Shown: positions 44,133 to 53,680, counted from the stretch's first letter. The stretch is DNA of 64,000 nt from Clostridium culturomicium (GCF_000821305.1 NZ_CCXK01000016.1:547033-611032); one strand, 5' to 3'. The notes: generated by a model not told the origin, from the sequence alone. Numbers and translations are program-made.

Positions 44133-45125
44133 TCAAATAGATTTACAGCTCTCCCTTTTAATAAGCTTAGTTGGAATAACTACCTTTCTGCAAACATCTA
44201 ATTCTCCTCTTATACTTTCCTTTAAAGTGTCTACAGCAACTCTGCCCATAAAGTCAGTATAAACCTTCACTGTAGTTAAGGCTGGTGTTAAGTATTGAGA
44301 CGTGTATATATCATCAAAACCTATAATACTTATGTCTTCTGGAACTTTATATCCATCTTCTGATAAAGCTCTATAAGCACCAATTGCCATGGGGTCACTT
44401 GCTATAAAAAATGCAGTTGGTATCTTCTTCTCCTTTAAAGCCTCCTTCATCAATTCATATCCGGCCTCTGGCAAAAAACTGCCAAGGTATATGTTATTCT
44501 CTTTTAAATTTCCTAGAGAATTCATAAACTTAATATAAGCATCCAGTCTTAAATCATTAACTTTTATGGAACCATTCTCAACGTACTCTTGGCCACCTAT
44601 ATAACCAATATTAATATGCCCAAGTTCATGTAAATAAATTAAAGCTCTTTTAACTCCACCTTCATAATCAATTACCACAGAATCATATTCTAAATCATTT
44701 GGTGAGGAATCCACAAAAATAATCTTTTCAGATACCTTTTTCATCTCCTCAATTTCCGTTGTTCCAAACTTTCCAATTGCAATAATTCCATCAAAGGTTT
44801 TATTCCCATTATCACTTTTTAAATTTAAATATGAAAAGTTCATTCCTTCTTCAGTGCATCGGCCTTCTATTGCCATTCTTATAGATAGAAAATATGGATC
44901 CTTTATTTCGTCACCTTCTGTGTACCAATTAACTATACCTATATTTATTTCTTTTTCCTTTTGCTTCTTCTGCTTTGATGTTATATAATCTAGCTTCTGA
45001 GCAGCTTCAAAAATTCTTTTCTTAGTTTCAGCTGCTACATTTAGCTTATCATCAAAATTCAATACTCGTGAAACCGTTGTTATTGAAACGCCTGCAAGCG
45101 CTGCTACATCCTTTATGGTTGCCAT
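44133..45125 (-). CDS. galR: LacI-family repressor of the galactose genes
   Basis: 330 residues. MATIKDVAALAGVSITTVSRVLNFDDKLNVAAETKKRIFEAAQKLDY is the LacI helix-turn-helix and hinge; the rest is the periplasmic-binding-like sugar domain (DGIIAIGKFG, GHINIGYIGG, AFFIASDPMAIGAYRAL, DISIIGFDDIYTSQYLTPALTTV). Its location between galM and the divergent galK-galT suggests galactose as effector. A 14-base dyad at 46333-46371 is the best candidate operator. GGAGGGA precedes the ATG. It may be cotranscribed with galM, 78 bases upstream. Confidence 0.88.
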   Translation of the reverse strand: MATIKDVAALAGVSITTVSRVLNFDDKLNVAAETKKRIFEAAQKLDYITSKQKKQKEKEINIGIVNWYTEGDEIKDPYFLSIRMAIEGRCTEEGMNFSYLNLKSDNGNKTFDGIIAIGKFGTTEIEEMKKVSEKIIFVDSSPNDLEYDSVVIDYEGGVKRALIYLHELGHINIGYIGGQEYVENGSIKVNDLRLDAYIKFMNSLGNLKENNIYLGSFLPEAGYELMKEALKEKKIPTAFFIASDPMAIGAYRALSEDGYKVPEDISIIGFDDIYTSQYLTPALTTVKVYTDFMGRVAVDTLKESIRGELDVCRKVVIPTKLIKRESCKSI

Positions 45126-45203
45126 ATTCTCCCTCCATTATCTAATAGAGTATATCTGTGCTCTAAATTATATATAAATCCTCAGATACTATCATAACAA
45201 GTA

Positions 45204-46250
45204 TTATTGCGTAACATAAAATTTAAATACAGTTTTTGCTTCATATTTTTCACCTGGTTTTAAAATAGACATTTCAGCAAACTCATTATTAAAACCTATT
45301 GGAGGTGCTTGAGTTTCAAAGCAGCAAGCCATTCTAGGACTCGCCTTCTTCCCACAACTTAACATTTCTCCTTCTGCAAAGTTCATTGCATAGCATACAA
45401 CGCACTCCGCATTAGTTTTAATGTCCATTGCTCTTCCTGATTTAGGATCTCTAAAGGTAATATCTGTGTTTTTATCCCCATTTAACATCCACATATGGTC
45501 ATAACCACACCCCTTAGCAAGCTGCTCATTTGTCATATCATCTATATCTTTACCTAAAGCTTTCTCCAGCCTAAAATCAAATGGAGTTCCTTCAACCTCT
45601 AGAAGCCTTCCTGTAACAATAGACCCATCTCCCATTTCACAAATCCTATCACTATTTATCTTCAGAATATGTTCTTCGATTCTACTTTCACCATCACCGG
45701 ATAAATTATAATAATTATGATTTGTTAAATTTAACAATGTTGTTTTATCAGTTGTCCCACTATACTCCATAGTTAATTCATTCTCATTATTAAGTTTATA
45801 AATAACCTGAACTTCTACATTACCTGGATAACCTTCTTCACCATCTGCAGATTTTAAGTTTAACTTAACGCCTACATAATCCTCTTCTTTAATTGGCTGG
45901 CTGTCCCAGATTTTTTTACTAAATCCAATAGTCCCTCCATGGAGAGTTGAACCATTACTATTTTTAGTTATATTATATTCCATTCCTTCAATAGTAACTT
46001 TTCCGCCACCAATTCTTCCTGCCGTTCTTCCAGCTATTGCTCCCCTGTATGCATCATTTATATAATAATCTTCTGGTTTCTCAAGTTCCAATACTATGTT
46101 TTTAAAGATGCCTTCTTTATCTGGTGTCATAATCTTAGTGATAACCCCACCTAAAGATAAGACTTCAACACAAACCCCATTGTCATTTACCAGTTGGTAT
46201 ATTTTAAACGACTTCTCTCCATTTTCAAATCTTCTATTTATTATATCCAT
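45204..46250 (-). CDS. galM: Aldose 1-epimerase (galactose mutarotase)
   Basis: 348 residues starting at ATG 46250, chosen because GGGGG lies seven bases upstream; an ATG-like extension of ten residues would overlap it. It interconverts alpha and beta sugar anomers to feed galactokinase. Catalytic motifs seen: NSNGSTLHGGTIGFSKKIWD (with His), LLNLTNHNYYNLSG (second His), GTPFDFR, GCGYDHMWML and CCFETQAPPIGFN (Glu). The beta-sandwich fold and length are typical. It is divergent from galK across the shared regulatory gap. Confidence 0.95.
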   Translation of the reverse strand: MDIINRRFENGEKSFKIYQLVNDNGVCVEVLSLGGVITKIMTPDKEGIFKNIVLELEKPEDYYINDAYRGAIAGRTAGRIGGGKVTIEGMEYNITKNSNGSTLHGGTIGFSKKIWDSQPIKEEDYVGVKLNLKSADGEEGYPGNVEVQVIYKLNNENELTMEYSGTTDKTTLLNLTNHNYYNLSGDGESRIEEHILKINSDRICEMGDGSIVTGRLLEVEGTPFDFRLEKALGKDIDDMTNEQLAKGCGYDHMWMLNGDKNTDITFRDPKSGRAMDIKTNAECVVCYAMNFAEGEMLSCGKKASPRMACCFETQAPPIGFNNEFAEMSILKPGEKYEAKTVFKFYVTQ

Positions 46251-46332
46251 GAAAAATCCCCCTTGAATCAAATTTATCAACTCCCAGATTATATATTTAT
46301 TTTACCATTTACATTACATAAATCAAAGAATA

Positions 46333-46371
46333 ATATTTTAGTAAAACCATTGATTCTTTTTACTAAAATAT
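46333..46371. promoter_or_regulatory. Large dyad, candidate GalR operator with galK promoter
   Basis: ATATTTTAGTAAAA (46333-46346) and TTTTACTAAAATAT (46358-46371) are perfect 14-base arms around an 11-base spacer. The core TTTAGTAAA resembles LacI/GalR half-sites. TTTACT at 46359-46364, followed 17 bases later by TTATAG, is a candidate galK promoter overlapping the right arm, so bound repressor would occlude it. Confidence 0.6.
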
Positions 46372-46477
46372 TATAATTGTATTATAGGGGTATATGTATG
46401 ATATATTGCTATTTTTCTAAGTACTTATAGTATGTAGCTACATATAATAATATAATAATATATGGGGTGAATTTAAT

Positions 46478-47641
46478 ATGATAAATGAAATGCTTTTAAA
46501 ATTTCAAGAAATTTTTGAAACTAATAACGCTAAAGTATTTTTCAGTCCTGGAAGAGTAAATTTAATCGGTGAACATATCGATTATAATGGAGGCTTAGTT
46601 TTTCCTTGTGCTATAAGCCTAGGAACCTATGGTGTTGTTGCTTTTAATGATACCAATACCATCAGAGCTTATTCCTTAAACTTTGAGGCCCTAGGACTAA
46701 TTAAAATTTCCTTAGCTGATTTAACATATAAGAAAGAAGATAATTGGACTAACTATGTTAAAGGTGTAGTTAAATTTATGAAGGAAGCTGGTCATGAAAT
46801 TAACTCTGGCTTTGACCTCTTAGTATATGGAAACCTTCCTAATGGAGCTGGACTTTCTTCTTCAGCCTCTTTAGAAATGCTCACTGGAAAAACCCTTATA
46901 GATTTATTCAATCTTAATATCAGCAAGGTTGAATTAGCCCTTCTTGGGAAGCGTGTTGAAAATGAATTTCTTGGTGTTAACAGCGGTATTATGGACCAGT
47001 TTGCAATATCCCTTGGAAAAAAAGATAATGCAACTTTACTAGATTGTAATACCTTAGATTACAAATATGCTCCTGTAAATTTTAAAAATGAAAGTATCGT
47101 AATAATGAATACTAATAAAAGAAGAGAACTTGCTGATTCTAAATACAACGAAAGACGTGCTGAATGTGAAGCCGCTCTTGAACAGATTAAAACAATAAAA
47201 AATATCAATGCTCTTTGTGAGCTTTCTACCAAAGACTTTAATGAGATATCTTCAGTAATAAATAACCCTATAGAAAGAAAAAGAGCTTATCATGCTGTAA
47301 CTGAAAATGAGAGAGTTAAGTCAGCAATTGAAGCTTTAAATAATGATGACTTAATTACCTTTGGACAGCTAATGACTGGCTCCCACACTTCTCTAAGAGA
47401 TGACTATGAAGTTACTGGTATTGAACTTGATACACTAGTTTCTTCTGCTTTAAAACAGCCTGGTGTTCTCGGTGCACGTATGACTGGAGCTGGCTTTGGA
47501 GGATGTGCTATTGCTTTAGTTGAGAATCCACACGTTGAAGAATTTATTCAAAAAGTAGGTGCTGAATATAAAGCTGCCATTGGATATGAAGCTTCCTTCT
47601 ATATAGCTTCAACTTCAGATGGTCCAAAGAAAATTAACTAA
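46478..47641 (+). CDS. galK: Galactokinase
   Basis: 387 residues, full length. It phosphorylates alpha-D-galactose at O1 using ATP, first step of the Leloir pathway in the cytoplasm. The GalK signature GRVNLIGEHIDYNGG is near residue 26, the GHMP ATP loop LPNGAGLSSSASLE near 122, the catalytic Asp in GVNSGIMDQFAISLG, and GARMTGAGFGGCAIAL near the end. GGGGTGA precedes the ATG. galT follows 23 bases later. The promoter region carries the dyad at 46333-46371. Confidence 0.97.
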   Translation: MINEMLLKFQEIFETNNAKVFFSPGRVNLIGEHIDYNGGLVFPCAISLGTYGVVAFNDTNTIRAYSLNFEALGLIKISLADLTYKKEDNWTNYVKGVVKFMKEAGHEINSGFDLLVYGNLPNGAGLSSSASLEMLTGKTLIDLFNLNISKVELALLGKRVENEFLGVNSGIMDQFAISLGKKDNATLLDCNTLDYKYAPVNFKNESIVIMNTNKRRELADSKYNERRAECEAALEQIKTIKNINALCELSTKDFNEISSVINNPIERKRAYHAVTENERVKSAIEALNNDDLITFGQLMTGSHTSLRDDYEVTGIELDTLVSSALKQPGVLGARMTGAGFGGCAIALVENPHVEEFIQKVGAEYKAAIGYEASFYIASTSDGPKKIN

Positions 47642-47664
47642 ATCAAAAGGTATGGAGGTACAAC

Positions 47665-49161
47665 ATGAATTCACTATATGCTTTAATAGACAGACTAATT
47701 GAAATTTCCATAGAGAATAAACTTATAGAAAATCTTGATAAAATCTATGTTAGAAACAGGCTTTTGACTTTATTTAAAGAAGAGAATTATGAGGAAAGTG
47801 AAAAGATATCCACAGAATTTTCAAAAACTTTAGAAGAATTAACAGCTATAGCTGTGGAAAAAGGAATAATTGAGGATTATTTATATGCAAAAGATATCTT
47901 CAGCAGTAACTTAATGAACTGCTTTATAGATAAACCTTCTGTTATTAACAAAACCTTCTTTGACTTATACAAAGAATCTCCACAGACTGCCACTGATTAC
48001 TTCTATAACCTTAGTAAAAGCTCAAACTATATCAGAATGGATAGAATAGCTAAAAATATTTTTTATAAAATACCATCTGTTTACGGTGATATTGATATAA
48101 CAATAAATTTATCTAAGCCTGAAAAGGATCCAAAACAGATTGCTCTTTCTAAAAATAACATAAGTACAAATTATCCAAAATGTCTTCTATGTGTTGAAAA
48201 TGAGGGTTATGAAGGCACAGTTACTCACCCTGACAGAGCTAACCATAGAACCATTTCCCTAGATATTAAGAATAAAAAATGGAGACTTCAATACTCTCCT
48301 TATGTTTATTACAATGAGCACTGCATTGTGCTTCTTGAAGAACATGAGCCGATGTTTGTCAGCAAGGAAACCTTTAAGAGATTATCTTCCTTTGTTGAGA
48401 TTTTCCCACACTATTTCCTTGGTTCCAACGCTGGTCTTCCAATCGTTGGTGGTTCAATCCTTGCTCACGAGCACTATCAAGGTGGAAATTACATTTTCCC
48501 AATGAATAGAGCTGAAGCTTTATTTAAATTTAAAATAAATAAATTCAAGGACGTAACTGTTGAAGGTTTAAAATGGCCTCTTGCCACTTTAAGAGTCAAA
48601 GCTAAAAATGTAGAAGACTTAGTGGAATGTGGTGGTTATATTTATGACAGTTGGCTGAATTACGCTGATGAGAGTCGTGGAATATTTAAAGAAACTAATG
48701 GTACTCCACATAATGCAATAACTCCTATCTGCCGTAAGGAAGGTGATTTCTTCGTTCTCGATTTAGCTTTAAGAAATAACAGAACCTCTGAAGAATTCCC
48801 TGATGGTATCTTCCATCCACATCCTGATGTACAGCACATCAAGAAGGAAAATATAGGTCTTATTGAAGTTATGGGCCTTGCTATTCTTCCTGGCAGACTT
48901 AAGAATGAACTTGAAGCAGTTAAAGCTTTCCTGCTTAACACTGAAACTGACCTTTCAACGGTTGAAGAATACCACAGAACCTGGGCTTTAGAGCTTAAAG
49001 AAAAATATACTTCTGATTTAGATATAGATCGCTTCATTGAAATTGAAGTTGGAAATAAATTTGTTAGAGTTCTTGAAGATGCTGGAGTATTTAAGCAGAC
49101 TCCAGATGGCATAGAAGGCTTTAAACAGTTTGCTGAAAGCCTAGGAATTCAATATATTTAA
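47665..49161 (+). CDS. galT: UDP-glucose-hexose-1-phosphate uridylyltransferase, class II
   Basis: 498 residues, the length of the Firmicute class II enzyme (class I is about 350). Conserved blocks are FPHYFLGSNAGLPIVGGSILAHEHYQGG, TPHNAITPICRK, FPDGIFHPHPDVQHIKKENIGLIEVMGLAILPGRL and RTWALELKEKY. It transfers UMP between glucose-1-P and galactose-1-P. GGAGG precedes the ATG and it is coupled to galK. The UDP-galactose 4-epimerase (galE) is not in the window. A terminator at 49193-49227 ends the unit. Confidence 0.95.
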   Translation: MNSLYALIDRLIEISIENKLIENLDKIYVRNRLLTLFKEENYEESEKISTEFSKTLEELTAIAVEKGIIEDYLYAKDIFSSNLMNCFIDKPSVINKTFFDLYKESPQTATDYFYNLSKSSNYIRMDRIAKNIFYKIPSVYGDIDITINLSKPEKDPKQIALSKNNISTNYPKCLLCVENEGYEGTVTHPDRANHRTISLDIKNKKWRLQYSPYVYYNEHCIVLLEEHEPMFVSKETFKRLSSFVEIFPHYFLGSNAGLPIVGGSILAHEHYQGGNYIFPMNRAEALFKFKINKFKDVTVEGLKWPLATLRVKAKNVEDLVECGGYIYDSWLNYADESRGIFKETNGTPHNAITPICRKEGDFFVLDLALRNNRTSEEFPDGIFHPHPDVQHIKKENIGLIEVMGLAILPGRLKNELEAVKAFLLNTETDLSTVEEYHRTWALELKEKYTSDLDIDRFIEIEVGNKFVRVLEDAGVFKQTPDGIEGFKQFAESLGIQYI

Positions 49162-49192
49162 TAAGCTTTTTTCATTAACTCCCTTTATATGG

Positions 49193-49232
49193 TGAGTGCT
49201 GCTCAGTAATCCTACTGGCAGCACTCATTTAT
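49193..49232. terminator. Bidirectional terminator
   Basis: TGAGTGCTGC and GCAGCACTCA arms, with an inner CAGTA/TACTG pairing, followed by ATTTATTTTA. It ends galT and overlaps the stop of the convergent kinase gene. Confidence 0.85.
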
Positions 49233-50122
49233 TTTATATTCCATTTTATCTTTATAACTAAATTCCCATCACTAAGCCGTGCACTAATTTCATTACCTAA
49301 CTTTTCAACTAAGCCTTTAGTTATCGCTAATCCTAGTCCAGTATTTTTATCATTTCGGGATTTATCTGCTGTAAAAAATCTTTCAAAAATCTTTTCAGTA
49401 TTTTCTTCATTTAGTGTTGGTGCCGAATTTATAAATTCAGTTACAATATTATTTCCTTCTTTTTTTAGAACTATTTTAATAAATCCTTCCCCATGCTTTA
49501 AAGCATTCCCGATTAAATTTGAAAATACCATCTGTACAGCATTTTCATCAGATATTATATTGGGAAGCTTTTCTTCGATTTCAATAAATGGATCTATGTT
49601 TTTACTTATAAAATCACTGTAATACAATGCAATATTATCACATAACAGCTTTTCTAAACTTATACTTTTCAAATTGAAAATATATTCATTCCCCTCTAAT
49701 CTAGATAAATCATAAAAGCTGGAAATGAGCTTCTCAAGATTTTTGGTTCTTCTTTCTACAATTTCTAAATATTCCTCATGCTCTTGAGCTGTTATGTTAT
49801 CTTGCTTTAACAACTGAATATATCCCATTATAGATGTCAATGGTGTTCTTAAATCATGAGACATATTTGCAATGCTGTGTCTTATCTCTTCTTCTATAGA
49901 CTTTTTTGCAGCATTGACCCTTTGGTTTTCATCATATAAAAAATTAATATTTTGTGTAAGCTTTTCTATCTCATTACTTAAACTTGTGGTGTGAATATTA
50001 ACATAACTCCCTTTGCTTTTATCCATTTGCCGTGATAAATCCTTCAGCTCCTTTTTTGTTCTTATTATATATGCTAGTAAACCTAAGACAATAAAAACTA
50101 AAAATATAATTGTTAATTTCAT
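49229..50122 (-). CDS. Sensor histidine kinase of a broken ABC module
   Basis: About 297 residues from ATG 50122, seven bases after GGGGGAGG. One N-terminal membrane helix (residues 3-21), a short coiled linker, H-box ANMSHDLRTPLTSIMGYIQLL, then N box FSNLIGNALKHG, G1 DKSRNDKNTGLGLAITKGLVEKLG. The short sensor with one helix and almost no outside loop resembles intramembrane-sensing kinases of BceS type that sense through an ABC transporter. Its partner regulator is at 52161-52853, and the ABC genes between are damaged, so the kinase may lack its sensor input. Confidence 0.88.
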   Translation of the reverse strand: MKLTIIFLVFIVLGLLAYIIRTKKELKDLSRQMDKSKGSYVNIHTTSLSNEIEKLTQNINFLYDENQRVNAAKKSIEEEIRHSIANMSHDLRTPLTSIMGYIQLLKQDNITAQEHEEYLEIVERRTKNLEKLISSFYDLSRLEGNEYIFNLKSISLEKLLCDNIALYYSDFISKNIDPFIEIEEKLPNIISDENAVQMVFSNLIGNALKHGEGFIKIVLKKEGNNIVTEFINSAPTLNEENTEKIFERFFTADKSRNDKNTGLGLAITKGLVEKLGNEISARLSDGNLVIKIKWNIK

Positions 50123-50190
50123 TTTACACCTCCCCCTGTATGCAAATATAGACATGCTGAATTAATAACTTTCAACATGTCCTCTTTTTA

Positions 50191-51071
50191 CTATTTAATA
50201 TCTTGAGCTTTTAAAATTTGTATCCCTGCCATTAACGCAATTACTATTGTAACAGCAGCAATCACTATTGACCTCATTAAATCACCATTTCCAGCATATA
50301 TAGAGGTTGCTAAAGCTGAGTTATAGAATGGAGTTAACTCATAAATCTTATCAAACCAAGGATATATTCCATAGAAAAATGAAATAATCATAGGAGCTAA
50401 TATAAATAATCCCGCTGTTATTGCGATTGTTCCACCATTACTTTTAATTAAAATTGCAAAGATCATTATAATAGCTATCACTGCTGAATTAGCAAATATT
50501 GATGCCACAAAGCTCTGTAACATGCCTAATATTTGTGATAATTCAAAAGTTTGACCCCAGCCATTTATAATTGTACTCCCAATAGTAGATATCGATATTA
50601 GACAAGCTGTTAATATGCTACGCCCACTATCATAGCTAAAAATTTAGCTATATAAAATTCATGCCTTTTCTTTCCATAGGCTAAAGTATTCTTTATTGTC
50701 CCCTCTGAATATTCCTTTGCTAAAAATCCAGCAATTAAAATTCCTATTAAAATTTCAATTAATCCAGCACCAAATGAAGAATGATATATTTCTAAAGCTG
50801 TTGGATTCATAGGATCCTTTGCAACTAGATTAAGTCCCATCTTACCTGGTGTCACAACCTGTTCCTCATATGTCATTGCTCCCATTTGACTCAAAATAGC
50901 TTCTTTCTCCTCTACTGATATATCTCCTAAGCTATCCACCATTACATCTTCCATAAAAGGTGATGACATAGCCATCATCATTATTGATAATACAATTGTT
51001 ACTCCACATAACACCCTAAATGTTCTATTTTTAAATAATTTATATAATTCCGCTTTAACTATTCTAAGCAT
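50191..51071 (-). pseudogene. Frameshifted ABC-2 permease gene
   Basis: The first part (51071 to 50610) encodes MLRIVKAELYKLFKNRTF, a membrane helix, an outside loop and HEFYIAKFLAMIVGVAY before TAA at 50612. In the next frame, just before the stop, translation continues ILTACLISISTIGSTIINGW and GQTFELSQILGM into the second part (to 50191), which holds the remaining helices. One lost base near 50615 explains the break. The joined protein would be about 290 residues, a BcrB-like permease. No slippery site is present, so decay (or a sequencing error) is more likely than programmed frameshifting. The ATG overlaps the ATPase stop, with GGAGG upstream. Confidence 0.85.
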
Positions 51072-51987
51072 TTTCAGCACCTCCAACACGACTTACAAAG
51101 TATTCTTCTAAGTTTTCACCTGTAACACCGATTTTCTCAACAATTATTCCACCTCTTGAAATAACTGAATTGATTTTTCCAACCTCATCTAAGTGATCAA
51201 AGATTTTTATTAATTTATTCTCTAGCACTTCGTAATTTGTTATTTGAAGATCTTTTTCTAATAATGTCACTGTTCTAGCGGTATCATCTACTTTAAGCTC
51301 AATATACTGTCTGCACTTTTCATTTAAAGCTTCTGCTGAAATTTCTTCAATTAGTTTTCCATTACTGATTATTCCATAACAGGTTGCAAGTTCTGAAAGC
51401 TCTCCAAGAATATGACTTGAAATTAATATTGTTACATCCTTTTCCCTATTAACCTTCTTTAAAAGTTCTCTTATCTCCACAATTCCCATTGGATCTAAAC
51501 CATTAATAGGTTCATCTAAAATTAGTATTCTTGGATTCCCAATAAGAGCATTCGCAATTCCAAGTCTCTGTCTCATTCCTAAAGAAAAATTCTTCACCTT
51601 CTTTTTACCGGTATCCTCTAATCCAACAAGCTTAAGTACCTCATCTATACAGCTCTTGCCTACGATATTTCTTACTAATCTTGATACCTCAAGGTTTTCT
51701 CTTGCTGTCATATTACCGTAAAATGCTGGAGTCTCAATTAAGCTTCCAACCATAGCTCTTGCAGCATTTAATTCACTCTCACTGCTTCCACCAAACAACT
51801 CAATCTCACCATTAGTTTTATGAATTAATCCTGTAATAAGTCTTATTAAAGTTGTTTTACCTGCTCCATTCTTTCCAATAAAGCCGTATATATCACCTTT
51901 TCTAATGGTCATGTTTATATTGTTAACAGCAAGCTACTCTCCATATTTCTTTGTTATGTTATGTGTTTTTAATACTACATTATTCAT
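51064..51987 (-). pseudogene. ABC transporter ATPase gene with an early in-frame TAG
   Basis: From ATG 51987, nine bases after GGGGAGG, the reading is MNNVVLKTHNITKKYGE, then TAG at 51936-51934, then LAVNNINMTIRKGDIYG in the same frame, continuing to 51064. Related ATPases have Gln or similar at this place, so CAG to TAG is the likely change. The body is otherwise complete: GKNGAGKTT (Walker A), FSLGMRQRLGIANALI (signature), ILILDEPINGLDP (Walker B). Restart at the ATG at 51912 has no ribosome site. It would be a bacitracin/lantibiotic-type ATPase of BcrA class. Confidence 0.85.
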
Positions 51988-52080
51988 TTTGTTTACCTCC
52001 CCTTACCTTATGACTTAATTATATTTCCTAAGTTATAAGATGCCATAAAGCAAACATTAAGAAAGTATTAAGATTTAAGT

Positions 52081-52161
52081 GAGAGTCAAAATCTATAATT
52101 TAGCTAGTCGAACTTACTCTGTAATAGCACTCCTTCGAATATATATGAGAAGGAGTTTCAT
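52081..52161 (-). repeat. Dispersed repeat, first module, abutting a stop codon
   Basis: On the minus strand TAATGAAACTCC joins the regulator stop (52163-52161) to the repeat. The first stem pairs ACTCCTTC with GAAGGAGT (52156-52149 and 52136-52129). The second pairs ACAGAGT with ACTCTC (52120-52116 and 52086-52082), with AAAT-tata-GATTTT inside. It aligns along its full length with 8292-8212. It lies between the regulator and the broken ABC genes of the same operon. Confidence 0.8.
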
Positions 52162-52853
52162 TAGTCCTTAAGTTTAAACCCAATTCCCCACACTGTTTGT
52201 ATGTACTCTTCTGTATCAGCCTTAGCTATCTTTGAACGAAGGTTGCTTACATGAACATTTACAGTGTTATCATCTCCTAAGAACTCACTTTCCCAAACGG
52301 ATTCAAATAAGTTTCCCCTTGTAAATACCTTGTTGGGATTCTCCATGAGAATTTTTAGAATAGAAAACTCTCTCAAAGTTAGGGAAATTTCTTCATCCTT
52401 AATGAATACTTGTCTGCTGTCCCTATCCAGAGTAATATTTTTATGTTTTAACTTGTTGTCTGCTTTCTCTTCCTTACTAAATTGCTTGTACCTTCTTAAC
52501 TGAACCTCAACTCTGGCTAAAACTTCATTAATATCAAAGGGCTTAGTTACATAATCATCTGCTCCGCATTTTAATACGTTAATCTTATCCTCTTGAGCAG
52601 TCTTTGCTGAAATCACAATAATAGGCATAAACTTCTGCTTTCTTACCTCCTGGATAAGCTCTTCTCCTGTAACCCCTGGAAGCATTAAATCTAAAAGTAT
52701 AATATCATAATTAAATTGTTCAATGCACATTAAAGCCTCTGACCCTGAAAATGCCCCTCGTACCTTATATCCATTTTTCTTTAAAATATTGCAAAGAAGA
52801 TTATTAATATCTATATCATCCTCAACAACTAAAATTTCGACTTCTTTATTCAT
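52161..52853 (-). CDS. OmpR-family response regulator
   Basis: 230 residues. Receiver: EILVVEDDIDINNLL, phospho-acceptor in DIILLDLMLPGVTGEE (Asp about 54), ISAKTAQ and YVTKPFDINEVL. Output: REFSILKILMENPNKVFTRGNLFESVWESEFLGDDNTVNVHVSNLRSKIAK, a full winged helix. It heads the leftward unit regulator, ABC ATPase, permease, kinase. Its own genes appear intact while the transporter is broken, so it may act on other promoters or be on the way to loss. The ribosome site GGTGA is weak. Confidence 0.92.
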   Translation of the reverse strand: MNKEVEILVVEDDIDINNLLCNILKKNGYKVRGAFSGSEALMCIEQFNYDIILLDLMLPGVTGEELIQEVRKQKFMPIIVISAKTAQEDKINVLKCGADDYVTKPFDINEVLARVEVQLRRYKQFSKEEKADNKLKHKNITLDRDSRQVFIKDEEISLTLREFSILKILMENPNKVFTRGNLFESVWESEFLGDDNTVNVHVSNLRSKIAKADTEEYIQTVWGIGFKLKD

Positions 52854-52928
52854 ATAATCACCAATTTCCTAAAAGTATCATTATGTAATATATTTTATCA
52901 TAAAAATTATCTATTTACTTGTAAACAT

Positions 52929-52972
52929 ATAAGAGTAGTTAAATTTGATAACTCAAATCTAACTACTCTTTA
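52929..52972 (-). terminator. Terminator of the tetrapyrrole operon
   Basis: On the minus strand AGAGTAGTTAGATTTGA and TCAAATTTAACTACTCT form a near-perfect 17-base stem with a GTTA loop, followed by TATATGTTT. The T run is weak. Confidence 0.7.
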
Positions 52973-52976
52973 TTTA

Positions 52977-53609
52977 CTATATTCCTTCTCTTGGTGATGC
53001 CATGTATAATAGTGCATTGACGATTGCTGCTGCAACGTTACTACCACCTTTTCTTCCTTTTGCTATAATAGCATCAGCACCTGAATTAATTATAAGTTCT
53101 TTGGACTCAACTACATTTACAAAGCCTACTGGAACTCCAATGATTAGTTCTGGCTTTATTTTGCCTTCCTTCATAAGCTCCTCTAGTCTGATTAATGCTG
53201 TTGGTGCATTTCCTACTGCTATGACAACAGGCTTTTGAAGTTCTACAGCCTTTTCCATACATACAGCTGCACGGGTTACACCTTGCTCCTTTGCACTCTT
53301 TGCCACATCCTCATCTGCCATAAAACAGTGAACCTCACAGCCTAATCTAGCCGCTGCAGCTTTGTTTATACCTGACTTAGCCATATTGGTGTCAGTTACT
53401 ATTGCTGCTCCTCTTTTTAGAGCTTCCAAAGCCTTTTCAACAACACCTTCTGAAAAATACATGTTATCTACATACTCAAAATCCGCTGTAGTATGTATCA
53501 CTCTTTTAACTATTGGAGCTTTTTCCTCATCTAAGACTATCCCATTAAGCTCACTGCTGATAATCTCAAAGCTTCTTTTTTCTATATCCATTGGATTTAT
53601 CTTTTCCAT
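52977..53609 (-). CDS. cbiC: Precorrin-8X / cobalt-precorrin-8 methylmutase
   Basis: About 210 residues from ATG 53609, eight bases after GGAGGA (an earlier ATG at 53615 is too close to it). It moves the C11 methyl group to C12, giving (cobalt-)hydrogenobyrinate. VIHTTADFEYVDNMYFS carries the catalytic His, with GAAIVTDTNMAKSGI and VPVGFVNVVESKELI further on. It is the last gene of the leftward operon, 65 bases after cbiA. It acts in the cytoplasm on a substrate supplied by cbiET and other cbi genes lying outside the window. Confidence 0.95.
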   Translation of the reverse strand: MEKINPMDIEKRSFEIISSELNGIVLDEEKAPIVKRVIHTTADFEYVDNMYFSEGVVEKALEALKRGAAIVTDTNMAKSGINKAAAARLGCEVHCFMADEDVAKSAKEQGVTRAAVCMEKAVELQKPVVIAVGNAPTALIRLEELMKEGKIKPELIIGVPVGFVNVVESKELIINSGADAIIAKGRKGGSNVAAAIVNALLYMASPREGI

Positions 53610-53680
53610 ATTCATTCCTCCAATATAACTGCTACTGCAGTTATCAAAAATTAAACCTAATTTTTTCTTTTGCTTTTATA

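Noticed and set aside
50605..50625. Programmed frameshift in the permease gene
   Set aside because: There is no X-XXY-YYZ slippery heptamer or a stable hairpin just downstream, and the partner gene has a separate lesion.
51934..51936. TAG read as pyrrolysine in the ABC ATPase
   Set aside because: No pyl genes are in view, the codon lies at a usual Gln place, and the adjacent permease gene is also broken, so simple decay is the better reading.
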